Below, one piece after another: positions 1-8,734 of a DNA stretch of 64,000 nt. The DNA is taken from positions 124,001 through 188,000 of the forward strand of contig JABABQ010000050.1 of NCBI GenBank assembly GCA_014238155.1, read 5' to 3'. How positions within the stretch are numbered: position 1 is the stretch's first letter; each line of letters opens with the position of its first letter. The notes beneath the pieces are model-generated. The model did no database searches and had not been told where the DNA came from. It saw only the letters and a list, made by a program, of their open reading frames with translations. A program made the translations under genes and the position numbers. This stretch comes from Rhizobiaceae bacterium. GTDB lineage: Bacteria; Pseudomonadota; Alphaproteobacteria; Rhizobiales; Rhizobiaceae.

Positions 1-179
1 ACCACCCCGTCGGCCTTGGCCATTTTGGCTGCCAGAGCGATGAGTGCAATTGAAAACGTAACCCGCCGCCGCTTTTCACGATTTTCAGCAAAAGCAGTGC
101 GCACGCCGTCCAACACCGTGCAAACAGCATCGCTGGCAACAGTTTTCAGGTAGTTTCCAATGTCGGACCAAATGGACAT
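1..179 (-). CDS. TerB/DjlA-like protein, N-terminal fragment
   Basis: This gene runs off the left edge; only its first 59 codons are present. It starts at the ATG 179-177. The visible part reads as an amphipathic N-terminus followed by a basic stretch and the helix TFSIALIALAAKMAKADGV, which is the usual opening of a TerB-type helical domain. In Rhizobiales, proteins that begin this way usually carry a C-terminal J domain (DjlA-like co-chaperone), but that part would lie outside the window. It is transcribed away from the DMT transporter at 283. The family call rests on one short motif and is moderately sure; the J domain is inference. Confidence 0.6.
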   Translation of the reverse strand, partial: MSIWSDIGNYLKTVASDAVCTVLDGVRTAFAENREKRRRVTFSIALIALAAKMAKADGV

Positions 180-282
180 GGCAGCATTCTAATGATTTGA
201 GAAGAGGGATGCGAGTGAAATTACCGTCATGATTGTCACATAAATTTGTCGACGATGAGGCAATCAGACCCTAAGAGAGGTG

Positions 283-1176
283 ATGCAATGCAAATCTCCC
301 TCCAGCGACCGCAAAAATGCCCTGTTGGGTCTCCTTCTCGGGTTGATCGGTGTTGTATTCTTTGCGGGAACTTTGCCAGCAACCCGTATTGCAGTACTCA
401 GTTTTGACGCCGGGTTTTTAACCTTTGGCCGAGCCGTGATTGCCGGATTGGCGGCCATCATCTGTATTGCCGCAATGAGGAAAAAAATTCCTCGCCAGCA
501 TCTGGGAGCTTTGCTGTTTGCCGGGTTAACACTGGTATTTGGCTTTCCCGGCTTTATGACGCTGGCCATGTATACAGTTCCGGCGTCCCACGGGGGTGTG
601 GTTTTGGGTATTCTGCCGCTTGCAACGGCGGTATTTGCGACGCTTCTTGCCGGTGAACGCCCCTCCCCGCTGTTCTGGCTTTGCGGCATTGTCGGCGCGG
701 TTCTGATCCTCATATTTACCTTTCGCGACAGCGGTTTTGGATTCGTAATCGGCGATTTGTGGCTGCTGTTGGCCGGCATAAATGCCTCTGCAGGCTATGT
801 GGTATCGGCAAAGCTCAGCCGTCACATGCCCGGATGGGAAGTCATCTGCTGGGCACTGATCCTGTTTTTGCCGGTCTCGGCAGTTGGAAGCTGGTTCTTC
901 TGGCAAGCCGGATATGCTCATGCGCCCGCGCCACAAATGTGGGCATTTGCCTATGTTTCGCTCGGCTCAATGTTTTTGGGGTTCTTCGCCTGGAATACAG
1001 GATTGCAGCTGGGCGGGATTGCCAAGGTTGGTCAGTTGCAATTGTTGCAGCCATTTATAACGCTGGGCATTGCAGCGGTTGTGGTCGGTGAGCATATCTC
1101 GCTGGAAACGCTGGCTTTTGCCGGGGCTGTATTGGTAATTGTTCTGGTCGGACGTAGCGCACAGGTGACGCGATGA
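283..1176 (+). CDS. DMT-superfamily (EamA) transporter
   Basis: A 297-residue inner-membrane protein with about ten hydrophobic segments arranged as two EamA repeats (roughly residues 13-140 and 155-290), the layout of drug/metabolite exporters. The second repeat holds FFAWNTGLQLGGIAKVGQLQ and ends in a helix plus a short basic tail. The substrate cannot be read from sequence. The start is ATG 283 behind the purine-rich AAGAGAGG; a GTG sits directly before it at 280. The stop overlaps the start of the methyltransferase by four bases (ATGA), so the two are translationally coupled. It is one of three DMT transporters in the window. Confidence 0.85.
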   Translation: MQCKSPSSDRKNALLGLLLGLIGVVFFAGTLPATRIAVLSFDAGFLTFGRAVIAGLAAIICIAAMRKKIPRQHLGALLFAGLTLVFGFPGFMTLAMYTVPASHGGVVLGILPLATAVFATLLAGERPSPLFWLCGIVGAVLILIFTFRDSGFGFVIGDLWLLLAGINASAGYVVSAKLSRHMPGWEVICWALILFLPVSAVGSWFFWQAGYAHAPAPQMWAFAYVSLGSMFLGFFAWNTGLQLGGIAKVGQLQLLQPFITLGIAAVVVGEHISLETLAFAGAVLVIVLVGRSAQVTR

Positions 1177-1826
1177 ATAATCGAAAAGATTCCAAGACCC
1201 ATGGCATTGATAAATACCACCATTTTGACGACTCAAACGACGGCGACATCTCCGGCCAGCTAAAATCTGTCTATGCCAACTGGGCCGACGCCTATGATGA
1301 CGATAATGACAACAAGCTCGGCACCGTCTCGCAGCCAAATACCGTGGCCATGTTGACCCGGCATTGTCAGGACCCACAAGCGCAGATCATGGATGTGGGA
1401 TGCGGCACCGGTCTTGTCGGTCTGCACCTGCAGCGTGCGGGTTTCAAAAACTATGACGGCACAGATATATCCACTGAAATGATGTCCCATGCCAAAGCAC
1501 GCGGGTATCGCAAACTGCTCGAACTGGACCCGACGCAACAACTGGCCGCAGATGAGAACAGTTATGACGCGGTGCTTTGTGTTGGCGTGTTTACCCATGG
1601 CCATCTGGGCCCGGAGGGGTTTGATGAGCTGATCCGCATCACCAAACCGGGTGGACTGATCTGTTTTACTGTCAATGAAGGTGTATGGGATGAGGCGCAA
1701 TTCGACGAGGCCATCGAAGCCCATGTCGAAAACGCCGTATGGCGCATTCTTGAGCAGAGCAAAATGGACTATATGGTCAATGAAGGCGTTGAGGCCTGGT
1801 ACATTGCTGCCCAAAAACTCGGCTAG
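1173..1826 (+). CDS. class I SAM-dependent methyltransferase (METTL27-like)
   Basis: A 217-residue soluble protein with a Rossmann-type methyltransferase fold. SAM-binding motif I, IMDVGCGTGLVGLHL, lies at about 72-86, followed by DGTDIS (acidic loop) and VLCVGVFTHGH. The leader YANWADAYDDD is like that of the METTL27/WBSCR27 group of small-molecule methyltransferases. No substrate-specific motif is visible. Its ATG overlaps the stop of the DMT transporter, so one idea is that the pair modifies and exports a metabolite; this is inference. It ends 13 bases before a convergent gene, with no clear terminator between them. Confidence 0.85.
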   Translation: MNNRKDSKTHGIDKYHHFDDSNDGDISGQLKSVYANWADAYDDDNDNKLGTVSQPNTVAMLTRHCQDPQAQIMDVGCGTGLVGLHLQRAGFKNYDGTDISTEMMSHAKARGYRKLLELDPTQQLAADENSYDAVLCVGVFTHGHLGPEGFDELIRITKPGGLICFTVNEGVWDEAQFDEAIEAHVENAVWRILEQSKMDYMVNEGVEAWYIAAQKLG

Positions 1827-1839
1827 AACCATTCAGGCC

Positions 1840-2847
1840 CTAACGCCGCGCCTTGTTAAACTCCCTCATCCGGGCCAGCACATCAACGCCAATCTGGTGA
1901 TAGACGTCCAGCAAGTCCACCAGAACCCAGTTTTCGCGAATGAGGCCATTTTCACAGCGCCAAAAATCGAGGCTGCGCATGGTAATGCGTTTGTTGACCG
2001 GCGGAATGCCCAAAAACCCATCGCCATTCAGCGTCATGTTCATGCCAGGCCATGCGGTGAAACCGACAAAATCTCCATCCCCAAACAAGTTGCCCTTGCC
2101 CAACGTGCCAACACGGTCAGGCATGCCATTTAAAAACGGTATCTGGTGCCAGTTGCGAAACCCGCTGATGCCGCGCGCCGTGCCGATGCCCGCAGGGCCG
2201 TACCAGGAAAACTTGGGATGCCAGAATTTATCCAACCCCATGGCATCGACGCCACCTTCAGCAAAATTGCCAAGCCCGGCCAGCATGTTGGAGACCAACT
2301 GCCAGCTACCATGGGATCGCGCCTCGTCATGAGGGCCGATGGAAAGACCGTCCTGACTTGCCGGTCCCGGCACATGCCATTCCCGGCCCAGCGACGGTGC
2401 CATCGGCCAGGCACCGGCCTGAATCATTAATTCAGGAATATCCCACAAGGCTTGAAATTCAGTGACTTTTCCGTTTTCAAAGCGATAGAATTCGTGAAAC
2501 CGCAACGATGCCTGATGACCGCTAGCAGGAATATCCAGAAACGCCTTGTCGAATGTTCCTGTATAATAGCCACAGCAGCCAATCCAGTCAGATCCCAGCG
2601 GCGACCGCCCTGCCATAACCAGCGTGTCGCGTCGCTCCAGATCGGGCATCGCCTTTTGCAGCTGCACCAGGGCGTCATTGATCAGCCCATCAGGACCGTC
2701 AAGGGTTTCAAATGGATGCGCCAGATGAACCGTGGCATCTTTGACAAACAACGCCCCAACCGCGGCCCTCAGCGCGTCAATATCGAAATCGTAGAGCGCT
2801 TGGCGATAGGGCTGAAATGCTGCCTTATTGGTGTCGTGGATGATCAT
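1840..2847 (-). CDS. SnoaL-like / NTF2-fold protein with two domains
   Basis: A 335-residue soluble protein containing two SnoaL-like (polyketide-cyclase / NTF2 fold) halves, about 10-150 and 185-325. Each half shows the family pattern of an aromatic-rich sheet and a 'FENGKVTEFQALWDIPELM' type segment; the second ends in NGLIRENWVLVDLLDVYHQIG. Such proteins bind or isomerise small hydrophobic substrates; the reaction is unknown. The start ATG overlaps the stop of the aldo-keto reductase by four bases, so the two genes act together, perhaps in degrading a ketone or aldehyde. A second, shorter two-domain relative lies at 22115-22879. Confidence 0.8.
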   Translation of the reverse strand: MIIHDTNKAAFQPYRQALYDFDIDALRAAVGALFVKDATVHLAHPFETLDGPDGLINDALVQLQKAMPDLERRDTLVMAGRSPLGSDWIGCCGYYTGTFDKAFLDIPASGHQASLRFHEFYRFENGKVTEFQALWDIPELMIQAGAWPMAPSLGREWHVPGPASQDGLSIGPHDEARSHGSWQLVSNMLAGLGNFAEGGVDAMGLDKFWHPKFSWYGPAGIGTARGISGFRNWHQIPFLNGMPDRVGTLGKGNLFGDGDFVGFTAWPGMNMTLNGDGFLGIPPVNKRITMRSLDFWRCENGLIRENWVLVDLLDVYHQIGVDVLARMREFNKARR

Positions 2848-3824
2848 GAATGTCCCATTACTTCACGTGGCTTGTAGACCCCCTCCAGGCGTTTCACCTG
2901 GCCAGCAGTCAAAGACACATCAAGCGCTGCAATCGCCTCGTCCAACTGGGCAATTTTGGTGCTGCCGACAATCGGTGCCGTAACATAGGGCTTTGACAGA
3001 ACCCAGGCATAGGCAACCTGGGCAGCGCTAAATCCGGTTTCGGCGGCGATTTTCTGAACCCGGTCCAAAACCGCATAGTCCTGCTTTGATCCAAACAACT
3101 TGCCCATAATGTCCGTTTGCGCTCGCTTGGTTGATGTTCCCTGTTTCGGCTTGTTACCGGCCAGAAATCCTCGCGCAATTGGGCTCCACGGGACAATTGC
3201 AACGCCTTCTGAATGGCAGTAAGGCATCATTTCCCGTTCTTCTTCTCGATAGGCCAGATTATAAAAATTTTGCATCGCTGCAAACGGCAGGAATCCGGCA
3301 GATTTTTGCATTTCCCGCAATTTGGCGAACTGCCAGGCGTGCATGGACGATGCTGCAGGGTAGATTACCTTCCCGGCACGCACGACGATATCGAGCGCTT
3401 CGAGCATTTCATCAAATGGTGTCAGCGGGTCCAGCCGATGGACATATAACAAGTCGACATGGTCCAACTGCAACCGTTTGAGTGAAGCATTCACGCTTTC
3501 GACAATATGCTTGCGCGACAGGCCCTTCATATTGGGGCCTTCTCCCATCTTGAGCCCCAATTTGGTCGCCACGACAATCTCTTCGCGACGCGCGAATTTC
3601 TTCAACATGCGCCCGGTGATTTCTTCGCTGTCGCCATAATTGTAGTGATTGGCGGTGTCGAAAAAATTTATGCCTTTCTCAACCGCCAGTCTGAAGAATG
3701 GTTCGGCCTGTTTTTCCGGCAGAACCCAGGGATGAGTCGGCCCACCAGGAGTGCCAAAAGACATGCAACCAAAACACAGGCGCGATACAGTCAGGCCAGT
3801 ATGTCCAAGTTGAGTATAGTGCAT
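2844..3824 (-). CDS. aldo/keto reductase
   Basis: A 326-residue NAD(P)H-dependent oxidoreductase of the AKR superfamily, cytoplasmic. The catalytic tetrad is complete: Asp56 (FFDTAN), Tyr61, Lys88 (VATKLG) and His129 (YVHRLD). The C-terminal cofactor segment APIVGSTKIAQLDEAI (about 287-302) is also present. The length and N-terminus resemble the Tas/YajO branch acting on aldehydes and ketones. It is the first gene of a two-gene operon with the SnoaL-like protein. No strong Shine-Dalgarno sequence precedes ATG 3824. Function as a reductase is sure, substrate unknown. Confidence 0.9.
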   Translation of the reverse strand: MHYTQLGHTGLTVSRLCFGCMSFGTPGGPTHPWVLPEKQAEPFFRLAVEKGINFFDTANHYNYGDSEEITGRMLKKFARREEIVVATKLGLKMGEGPNMKGLSRKHIVESVNASLKRLQLDHVDLLYVHRLDPLTPFDEMLEALDIVVRAGKVIYPAASSMHAWQFAKLREMQKSAGFLPFAAMQNFYNLAYREEEREMMPYCHSEGVAIVPWSPIARGFLAGNKPKQGTSTKRAQTDIMGKLFGSKQDYAVLDRVQKIAAETGFSAAQVAYAWVLSKPYVTAPIVGSTKIAQLDEAIAALDVSLTAGQVKRLEGVYKPREVMGHS

Positions 3825-3887
3825 TGCTCACATTCCGATTTATTTTAATGGCCCTTTGTAGGCGGTAAGTCAGTTCCGGGATAGGTA

Positions 3888-4790
3888 TTATTGCTGCCTG
3901 GCCCTAGCAGGCATATTGATTGCGGCAACACCGATAATTGCGGCCAGCAGTCCCATAGCCATGACCGATGTAATTTGTTCTCCCAGAAACACGATCCCAA
4001 GTAATACACCAATGCCGGCGCGCAGATAGGCCTGGCTTGCCACGCCCAGCGAGCCCAGCGTTTTCAACAGCCTGAAGTAAATCAACAGCGCAAGGCCAGT
4101 GCAGAATATCGCCAGAACAAACACCGCCATCAGTGCAGATCCAGAGGGAGACAATGTCCAGGGCTTGTCGACAATCAAGCTGGCCGGAACCAAAACAATC
4201 ACCGCCCAGATCATCGTGGCCGTGGCGATGGCAGTTGCGGACAGGTGTGTAAAACGCTTGCCGTAAATGGAAGCACACGCGTAGAGCATCGCCCCAGCAA
4301 CAGCAGCCAACTGCCCGGCGACCTGTTGCCCCAACCCGGCCAGCACGTCGACACCGACAATCAGCACAACGCCCAACAGACCTAATAGCGCACCGAACAG
4401 TTTCAAACCACTTGTTGTCTCATGGCGCGTGATCAAAAATGTGAACAGAAAAACAAAGATCGGAGAAGTCGAATTCAACACGCTGGCCAGGCCGCTATCG
4501 ACATATTGTTGCCCCCAGGCCAGCACGGTCCATGCACCAATACCGTTGAGGAACGATTGCACCAGCAGCATGCGCCAGGTTTTTGCATCGCGCGGCAATC
4601 GTTCCTGCCGCCAGCCCATAACCGCCACCAGGAATGCCCCGGCAATAGTTACCCGCAAGGCAATCAGGGTGAGCGGCGGGATTTCAGCGACGGCAATCTT
4701 GATAAACAGATAGGACGACCCCCAAAGCAGGGCCAACAAAGCCAGCAGCAAATATTCGACACTTGCCGGGCCGCGAATTTGGTCGCTCAC
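3888..4790 (-). CDS. DMT-superfamily (EamA) transporter
   Basis: A 300-residue inner-membrane protein with ten predicted helices in two EamA repeats; the first repeat shows LLALLWGSSYLFIKIAVAEI, the classic entry helix of RhaT/YdcZ-like exporters. It begins with a GTG whose bases overlap the stop of the ABM-domain gene (GTGA), so it is the third gene of an operon NIPSNAP - ABM protein - transporter. Export of a toxic or oxidised metabolite would fit the neighbours, but this is inference. The ArsR-type gene at 5584 faces away from this operon and is a likely regulator. Confidence 0.87.
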   Translation of the reverse strand: MSDQIRGPASVEYLLLALLALLWGSSYLFIKIAVAEIPPLTLIALRVTIAGAFLVAVMGWRQERLPRDAKTWRMLLVQSFLNGIGAWTVLAWGQQYVDSGLASVLNSTSPIFVFLFTFLITRHETTSGLKLFGALLGLLGVVLIVGVDVLAGLGQQVAGQLAAVAGAMLYACASIYGKRFTHLSATAIATATMIWAVIVLVPASLIVDKPWTLSPSGSALMAVFVLAIFCTGLALLIYFRLLKTLGSLGVASQAYLRAGIGVLLGIVFLGEQITSVMAMGLLAAIIGVAAINMPARARQQ

Positions 4791-5134
4791 AATCCATGCA
4801 CCTGTCGGCTGTCCTGCGGCGCCTGGTCACGGTCAAACAAGCCATAGTCGCGAATGACACCGGCCACCCGCAGGCGATAATCGTCAAACACCCCGTGTCG
4901 GCCTTTTTGCTGACCGTTGCGATGCGAATCCAGATTACGCCAGTTTGCCACTGCTTCTTCGCTTTCAAAAAACGACAGCGACAGCATTTTGTTCGGGTCT
5001 GTCAGGCTCTGGAACCGTTCGACCGAGATAAAGCCATCAATCTCTTCCAGTTGCGGTTTCAACCCGGCGGCAATTTCCAGATAGTTTTGCTTCTCCCCAT
5101 CGCGGGGATAAACTTCGAATATTATGGCAATCAT
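4787..5134 (-). CDS. antibiotic biosynthesis monooxygenase (ABM) domain protein
   Basis: A 115-residue protein made almost wholly of one ABM (dimeric alpha-beta barrel) domain: IAIIFEVYPRDGEKQNYLEI and GFISVERFQSL (about 2-45) are the family's first strand and helix, and LSLSFFESEEAVANWR (about 51-66) is the second repeat. Members act as cofactor-free oxygenases or as heme or quinone-binding proteins, so the label does not prove antibiotic synthesis. The gene follows the NIPSNAP gene by 16 bases and overlaps the transporter start. AGGT precedes ATG 5134 at a suitable distance. Confidence 0.85.
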   Translation of the reverse strand: MIAIIFEVYPRDGEKQNYLEIAAGLKPQLEEIDGFISVERFQSLTDPNKMLSLSFFESEEAVANWRNLDSHRNGQQKGRHGVFDDYRLRVAGVIRDYGLFDRDQAPQDSRQVHGL

Positions 5135-5150
5135 GGTTTTACCTGGGGCC

Positions 5151-5471
5151 TTATCTGTCGCAGTTGGGCAAAGATGCCAGTTTCAAAAATACTCGCTCTT
5201 CGCGCAACAGAAACTTTTCTTTTTGCGCAAATTGATAGTTTTCCTGCCCCAGTGGGTCCGCCATCAAGCGCGCCCGATACTGCTCGTAGGCAGCAAGGCT
5301 CTCAATATTGTATACGCCATAAGCAAGCGTGCTTGAGCCCTCATGGGGGGCAAAATAGCCAATCAGATCCGCACCGCAACGGGGAATGGCTTCCCCCCAA
5401 TTGCGCGCATACTGCTCAAATTGCGACTTTTTGTTGGGGTCAATCTGATAACGGATGAAGCAGGTAATCAT
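5151..5471 (-). CDS. NIPSNAP family protein
   Basis: A 106-residue protein with a ferredoxin-like NIPSNAP domain: [20 protein letters not shown] at the start and [16 protein letters not shown] in the middle are typical. The function of bacterial NIPSNAP proteins is poorly known. I set the start at ATG 5471, preceded by AAGGAAA at good spacing; an upstream in-frame ATG at 5507 lacks this. It is the first gene of the operon with the ABM protein and the DMT transporter, and it shares a 112-base divergent promoter region with the ArsR-type regulator. Confidence 0.83.
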   Translation of the reverse strand: MITCFIRYQIDPNKKSQFEQYARNWGEAIPRCGADLIGYFAPHEGSSTLAYGVYNIESLAAYEQYRARLMADPLGQENYQFAQKEKFLLREERVFLKLASLPNCDR

Positions 5472-5532
5472 TGGTTGGTTTCCTTTTTGCACAACGCTGC
5501 TCAACAATTGCTACAATCACAACTCGAGCACC

Positions 5533-5586
5533 ATCGAACTATGCCCTATTGCTAATCGACAATGCTTTGACTAAGATCGAACTATG
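5533..5586. promoter_or_regulatory. direct repeat in the ArsR/NIPSNAP divergent promoter
   Basis: The 11-mer ATCGAACTATG occurs at 5533-5543 and again at 5576-5586, 43 bases apart; the second copy includes the ATG start of the ArsR-type gene. A looser version (AATCGACAATG) lies between them. Exact repeats of this length in a 112-base region are unlikely by chance, so this is a candidate operator for autoregulation and for control of the NIPSNAP operon. The binding protein is inferred. Confidence 0.4.
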
Positions 5587-6264
5587 AAAGAAGGACCAGA
5601 CATCGCCCTGTTGGGATCACTGATCGGCGACCCGGCGCGCGCCAATATTTTAACTGCCCTGATGAGCGGCAAAGCCCTGACGGCCACCGAACTGGCATCA
5701 GAGGCCGGGGTCACGGTACAGACCGCCAGTTCGCATCTGAAAAAACTGCAAAGTGGTGGACTGATTCGCCAGCGCAAACAGGGGCGTCATCGCTATTTTA
5801 CGCTGGCTGATGGCGATGTTGGCGATCTCCTGGAAACAATGATGGGCCTCGCCGAAAAGCGCGGCATGTTGCGCACGCGCCCCGGCCCCAAAGACGAAGC
5901 ACTGCGAAAGGCCCGCGTCTGTTACAACCACCTTGCCGGTGACCTGGGGGTTACACTTTATGACAGTTTGTTGGCCAACGGATATCTGGTGGAGCGAGGC
6001 GATGAAGTGGAACTGACCGGTATTGGTGAAGGTTTTGTCGGCAAATTTGGCATCGACCTGCAATCACTTACCAACAACCGTCGTCCAATGTGCAAATCGT
6101 GCCTGGACTGGAGCTCTCGGCGCTCTCATCTTGCCGGCTCACTCGGCACTGCATTATTGGACCGGATTTACGAGTTGGACTGGGCAAAGCGTGTGCAAGG
6201 TTCCCGTGCGGTCATTTTTTCCGCAACTGGTGAGAGAAACCTCCGACACATGTTCAATTCTTAG
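5584..6264 (+). CDS. ArsR-family winged-helix transcriptional regulator
   Basis: A 226-residue regulator. Residues about 8-85 form an ArsR-type winged helix (ARANILTALMSGKALTATEL, then TVQTASSHLKKLQSGGLIRQ as recognition helix). The longer C-terminal half carries RPMCKSCLDWS, a CxxC pair near residue 165, followed by RRSHLAGSLGTALLDRIYEL. This architecture is that of the larger ArsR proteins found beside detoxification or efflux genes; the cysteines could sense metal or redox state, but that is not shown. It is divergent from the NIPSNAP-ABM-DMT operon and probably controls it. Confidence 0.87.
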   Translation: MKEGPDIALLGSLIGDPARANILTALMSGKALTATELASEAGVTVQTASSHLKKLQSGGLIRQRKQGRHRYFTLADGDVGDLLETMMGLAEKRGMLRTRPGPKDEALRKARVCYNHLAGDLGVTLYDSLLANGYLVERGDEVELTGIGEGFVGKFGIDLQSLTNNRRPMCKSCLDWSSRRSHLAGSLGTALLDRIYELDWAKRVQGSRAVIFSATGERNLRHMFNS

Positions 6265-6353
6265 ATTCAGGGCCCAAATGAACCGAATTTGATTGGGCAC
6301 TGAAGCAACAACAAGGCAAGAGTCCAGAATTGCCCAGCCTGGAACCTTTACCC

Positions 6354-7226
6354 ATGCCATGGAAGACACGCCTTGCAACTGCGTTGATCACTGTGGTGGC
6401 CTTCGCGTCTGCGAACCCGGCATTCGCCGAGTGCCAACCTGAAGAATATAAGGGCGCGGCCTATTTGTCCTGCGAAACTCCGCTGGGCCAGTATGTCCTG
6501 CATTTGCCTGACCTTCCTGCGGGAGCAAAATCCGTCCCTGCCCTGCTCTATTTCCACGGCGCTGGTGGTTCTGGACCAAAGGCCATGCGCAATAAGGGCA
6601 TGTTGAAGACGTTTACCGAGCGCGGCTATGCGATAATCGCTCCCAGCGGGTTGAAACGCCCCAATAGCCGGTTTGGGCCCGGATGGTCGTTTCTGCCGTT
6701 TCGCGAAAAACGACGGGACGAACTGGCATTTGCCCATCAGATTCTCACCGATGCAGCCAGCAGTCACAACATCGACCGGGATAATATTCTGGTCAGTGGA
6801 TTTTCGATTGGCGGATCCCTGGCCTGGTATCTGGCTTGCCAGGATCCCGATCTGGGGCGTGCTTTCGCCCCGGTGGCCGGTGCTTTCTGTCGTCCCCATC
6901 CTGTCAGTACAGATTGCAAGGCGCCAGTAAAGCTTCTCCATACGCACGGATGGCGTGATGGCACTGTACCGCTGGAGGGCAGACCACTTGGTGGTGGGCG
7001 GATTTATCAGGGAGATGTTTTTGAAGGCCTGCGCATTTTGCGCCAGGTCAATGGTTGCACCCAGTTGCGTGCCGACAAATTCAACACGTCGGGAAAATTC
7101 TGGCGTCGAAAATGGACCCGGTGCGTTGATGGATCAGCCCTTGAATTTGCTCTCCACACCGGAGGTCACGGGGTACCCAGCGGTTGGGCGGAAATGGCAA
7201 TCGACTGGTTCGAAAAGCTCAAATAA
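6354..7226 (+). CDS. secreted poly(3-hydroxybutyrate) depolymerase-like esterase
   Basis: A 290-residue alpha/beta hydrolase of the LpqC/PHB-depolymerase type. A signal peptide (MPWKTRLATALI...ANPAFA) should be cut after about residue 25. The oxyanion segment LLYFHGAGGSGPKAM and the nucleophile elbow SGFSIGGSL are present, with a late histidine in HTGGHGVPSGW; paired cysteines suggest disulfides in the periplasm. I prefer ATG 6354 with GGAA upstream; a TTG at 6330 would add eight residues. Substrate may be a polyester or a feruloyl-type ester. The gene stands alone. Confidence 0.82.
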   Translation: MPWKTRLATALITVVAFASANPAFAECQPEEYKGAAYLSCETPLGQYVLHLPDLPAGAKSVPALLYFHGAGGSGPKAMRNKGMLKTFTERGYAIIAPSGLKRPNSRFGPGWSFLPFREKRRDELAFAHQILTDAASSHNIDRDNILVSGFSIGGSLAWYLACQDPDLGRAFAPVAGAFCRPHPVSTDCKAPVKLLHTHGWRDGTVPLEGRPLGGGRIYQGDVFEGLRILRQVNGCTQLRADKFNTSGKFWRRKWTRCVDGSALEFALHTGGHGVPSGWAEMAIDWFEKLK

Positions 7227-7252
7227 AATACCTGACCAACCAGTTTGGCCAA

Positions 7253-8425
7253 TCACTGTTGAGATCGTCTCATGGCAATCTCACTATAAAGTGCGGCGCC
7301 GACCGGCAGCATCGCATCATCGATCAGAAATCCGGGATTGTGCAGCGGCACGGTTTCACCATGTCCCAGAGTGAAATAAGCACCGGGCACGATTTTGAGC
7401 ATGTCAGCAAAATCTTCGCTACCCATATCGGCGCGGCTGATTTTGTGACTTCGCTCATCACCGACCAATTGGGTTGCAATGTCGTGGACCACGTCTGCGC
7501 AATTGGCGTCATTTTCCAAAACGCCAAAGACCTGATCAAAACTCAGCTCCACTTCAACGCCATACATTCTGGCCACGCCTTCGCCCATCGCACGCATTTT
7601 CACCCGCAGTTCCTCACCCACATCTTCAGTCAGGAAACGCGTCGTCCCGCCAAGTTCCACCTCATCAGGCATCACATTATACGCTGTTCCGGCCGACATT
7701 TTGGTAACCGACACAACGACCTGCTGATGCGCGGCCATCGACCGGCTGACAATTGTGTTAAAGGCATCCAGCAGTGCAGACATGGCGGCAATGACGTCGC
7801 TACCCTCGTGGGGATAGGCACCATGGGCACCAGTCCCGGTCACCCGAACATCAAAAAAGTCAGCTCCCGCATAGGCAGTTCCGGTATTCACCCTGACTTC
7901 GCCCAATTCACCGCTTGGGTCATTATGAATTGCGTAAATTTCATCACAGGGAAATCGCTCAAACAAACCGTCTGCAATCATCGCCCGCGCCCCGCCAAGC
8001 CCCTCTTCCGCTGGTTGGAAAATAAAGACAACTTTTCCACATTCATGCTTTCTGGAGGCAAGGTAACGCGCGGCCCCCAACAACATCGAAGTATGGGCAT
8101 CATGGCCACAGGCATGCATCAAACCGGCGTTTTTTGAAGCGTAAGGCAGGTTGGTTTTTTCCTGCATCGGCAATGCATCCATATCGGCACGAAGTCCAAC
8201 AACTTTACCGTTTGCTGTACCGTTGAGTACGCCAACAACTCCGGTTACGCCAACTTGTCGATGAACTTCCAGTCCTAATTTCTCCAATTCACTGGCGACG
8301 AGTTTCGAGGTCCGTTTTTCCTGCAGACCCAATTCCGGATATTGATGAATATCGCGTCGAATTGCGGTCAGGTCTTCAGCAAACAGGTTTATTTTGCGCA
8401 GGCTTTCAGTTTCTTCCATAGGCAT
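7253..8425 (-). CDS. M20-family amidohydrolase (hippurate hydrolase-like)
   Basis: A 390-residue metal-dependent amidohydrolase of peptidase family M20D, acting on N-acyl or indole-amide conjugates of amino acids. Metal-binding motifs are visible: MHACGHDAHTSMLLGAARYL (about 104-123), FQPAEEGLGGARAMIADG (about 141-158) and the C-terminal FTLGHGE. The dimerisation lid lies between about 185 and 290. The start is ATG 8425, preceded by GGAA at seven bases; ATG 8443 would add six residues. It is a single gene, convergent with the esterase. Substrate not determinable. Confidence 0.9.
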   Translation of the reverse strand: MPMEETESLRKINLFAEDLTAIRRDIHQYPELGLQEKRTSKLVASELEKLGLEVHRQVGVTGVVGVLNGTANGKVVGLRADMDALPMQEKTNLPYASKNAGLMHACGHDAHTSMLLGAARYLASRKHECGKVVFIFQPAEEGLGGARAMIADGLFERFPCDEIYAIHNDPSGELGEVRVNTGTAYAGADFFDVRVTGTGAHGAYPHEGSDVIAAMSALLDAFNTIVSRSMAAHQQVVVSVTKMSAGTAYNVMPDEVELGGTTRFLTEDVGEELRVKMRAMGEGVARMYGVEVELSFDQVFGVLENDANCADVVHDIATQLVGDERSHKISRADMGSEDFADMLKIVPGAYFTLGHGETVPLHNPGFLIDDAMLPVGAALYSEIAMRRSQQ

Positions 8426-8734
8426 AGATAATTCCACAAACATCCAAGTCGATACCGAAAGCTACGCCCAGACTACGCTGCGGTCATCAAAAAACTCAAC
8501 CATCAGAAAAAATCGTTGCCCCAAAACCACCGCCCACCGCATGTGGAGATTATATCTCATCTTGAATTTCTATTATGTGGCGTTATTCAGATTCTATACA
8601 CGTAGAAGTGGAATTGAGGGATTTTACAATGGCAACACGATTAACGCGTATTGCATGGGGCAAGGCTTCAACCCTGTTGCTTGCGATGCTGGTTACTGAA
8701 TCACCGCAACGGGTTCGCAGCTATAAGCTCGCCG
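8426..8734. other. intergenic region with one doubtful small frame
   Basis: These 309 bases separate the M20 amidohydrolase from the winged-helix gene. The left part must hold the amidohydrolase promoter. GAGGG followed at eight bases by ATG 8629 opens a + strand frame of 60 codons (to 8811) with a hydrophobic stretch (STLLLAMLV), but it runs antisense over the end of the winged-helix gene and resembles nothing I know. I do not call it a gene. Confidence 0.4.

Noticed and set aside
7184-8137. A 317-codon + strand open frame over the M20 amidohydrolase
   Set aside because: It is antisense to a gene with clear metal-binding motifs, has composition typical of a shadow frame (many His, Gln, Arg) and no recognisable domain.
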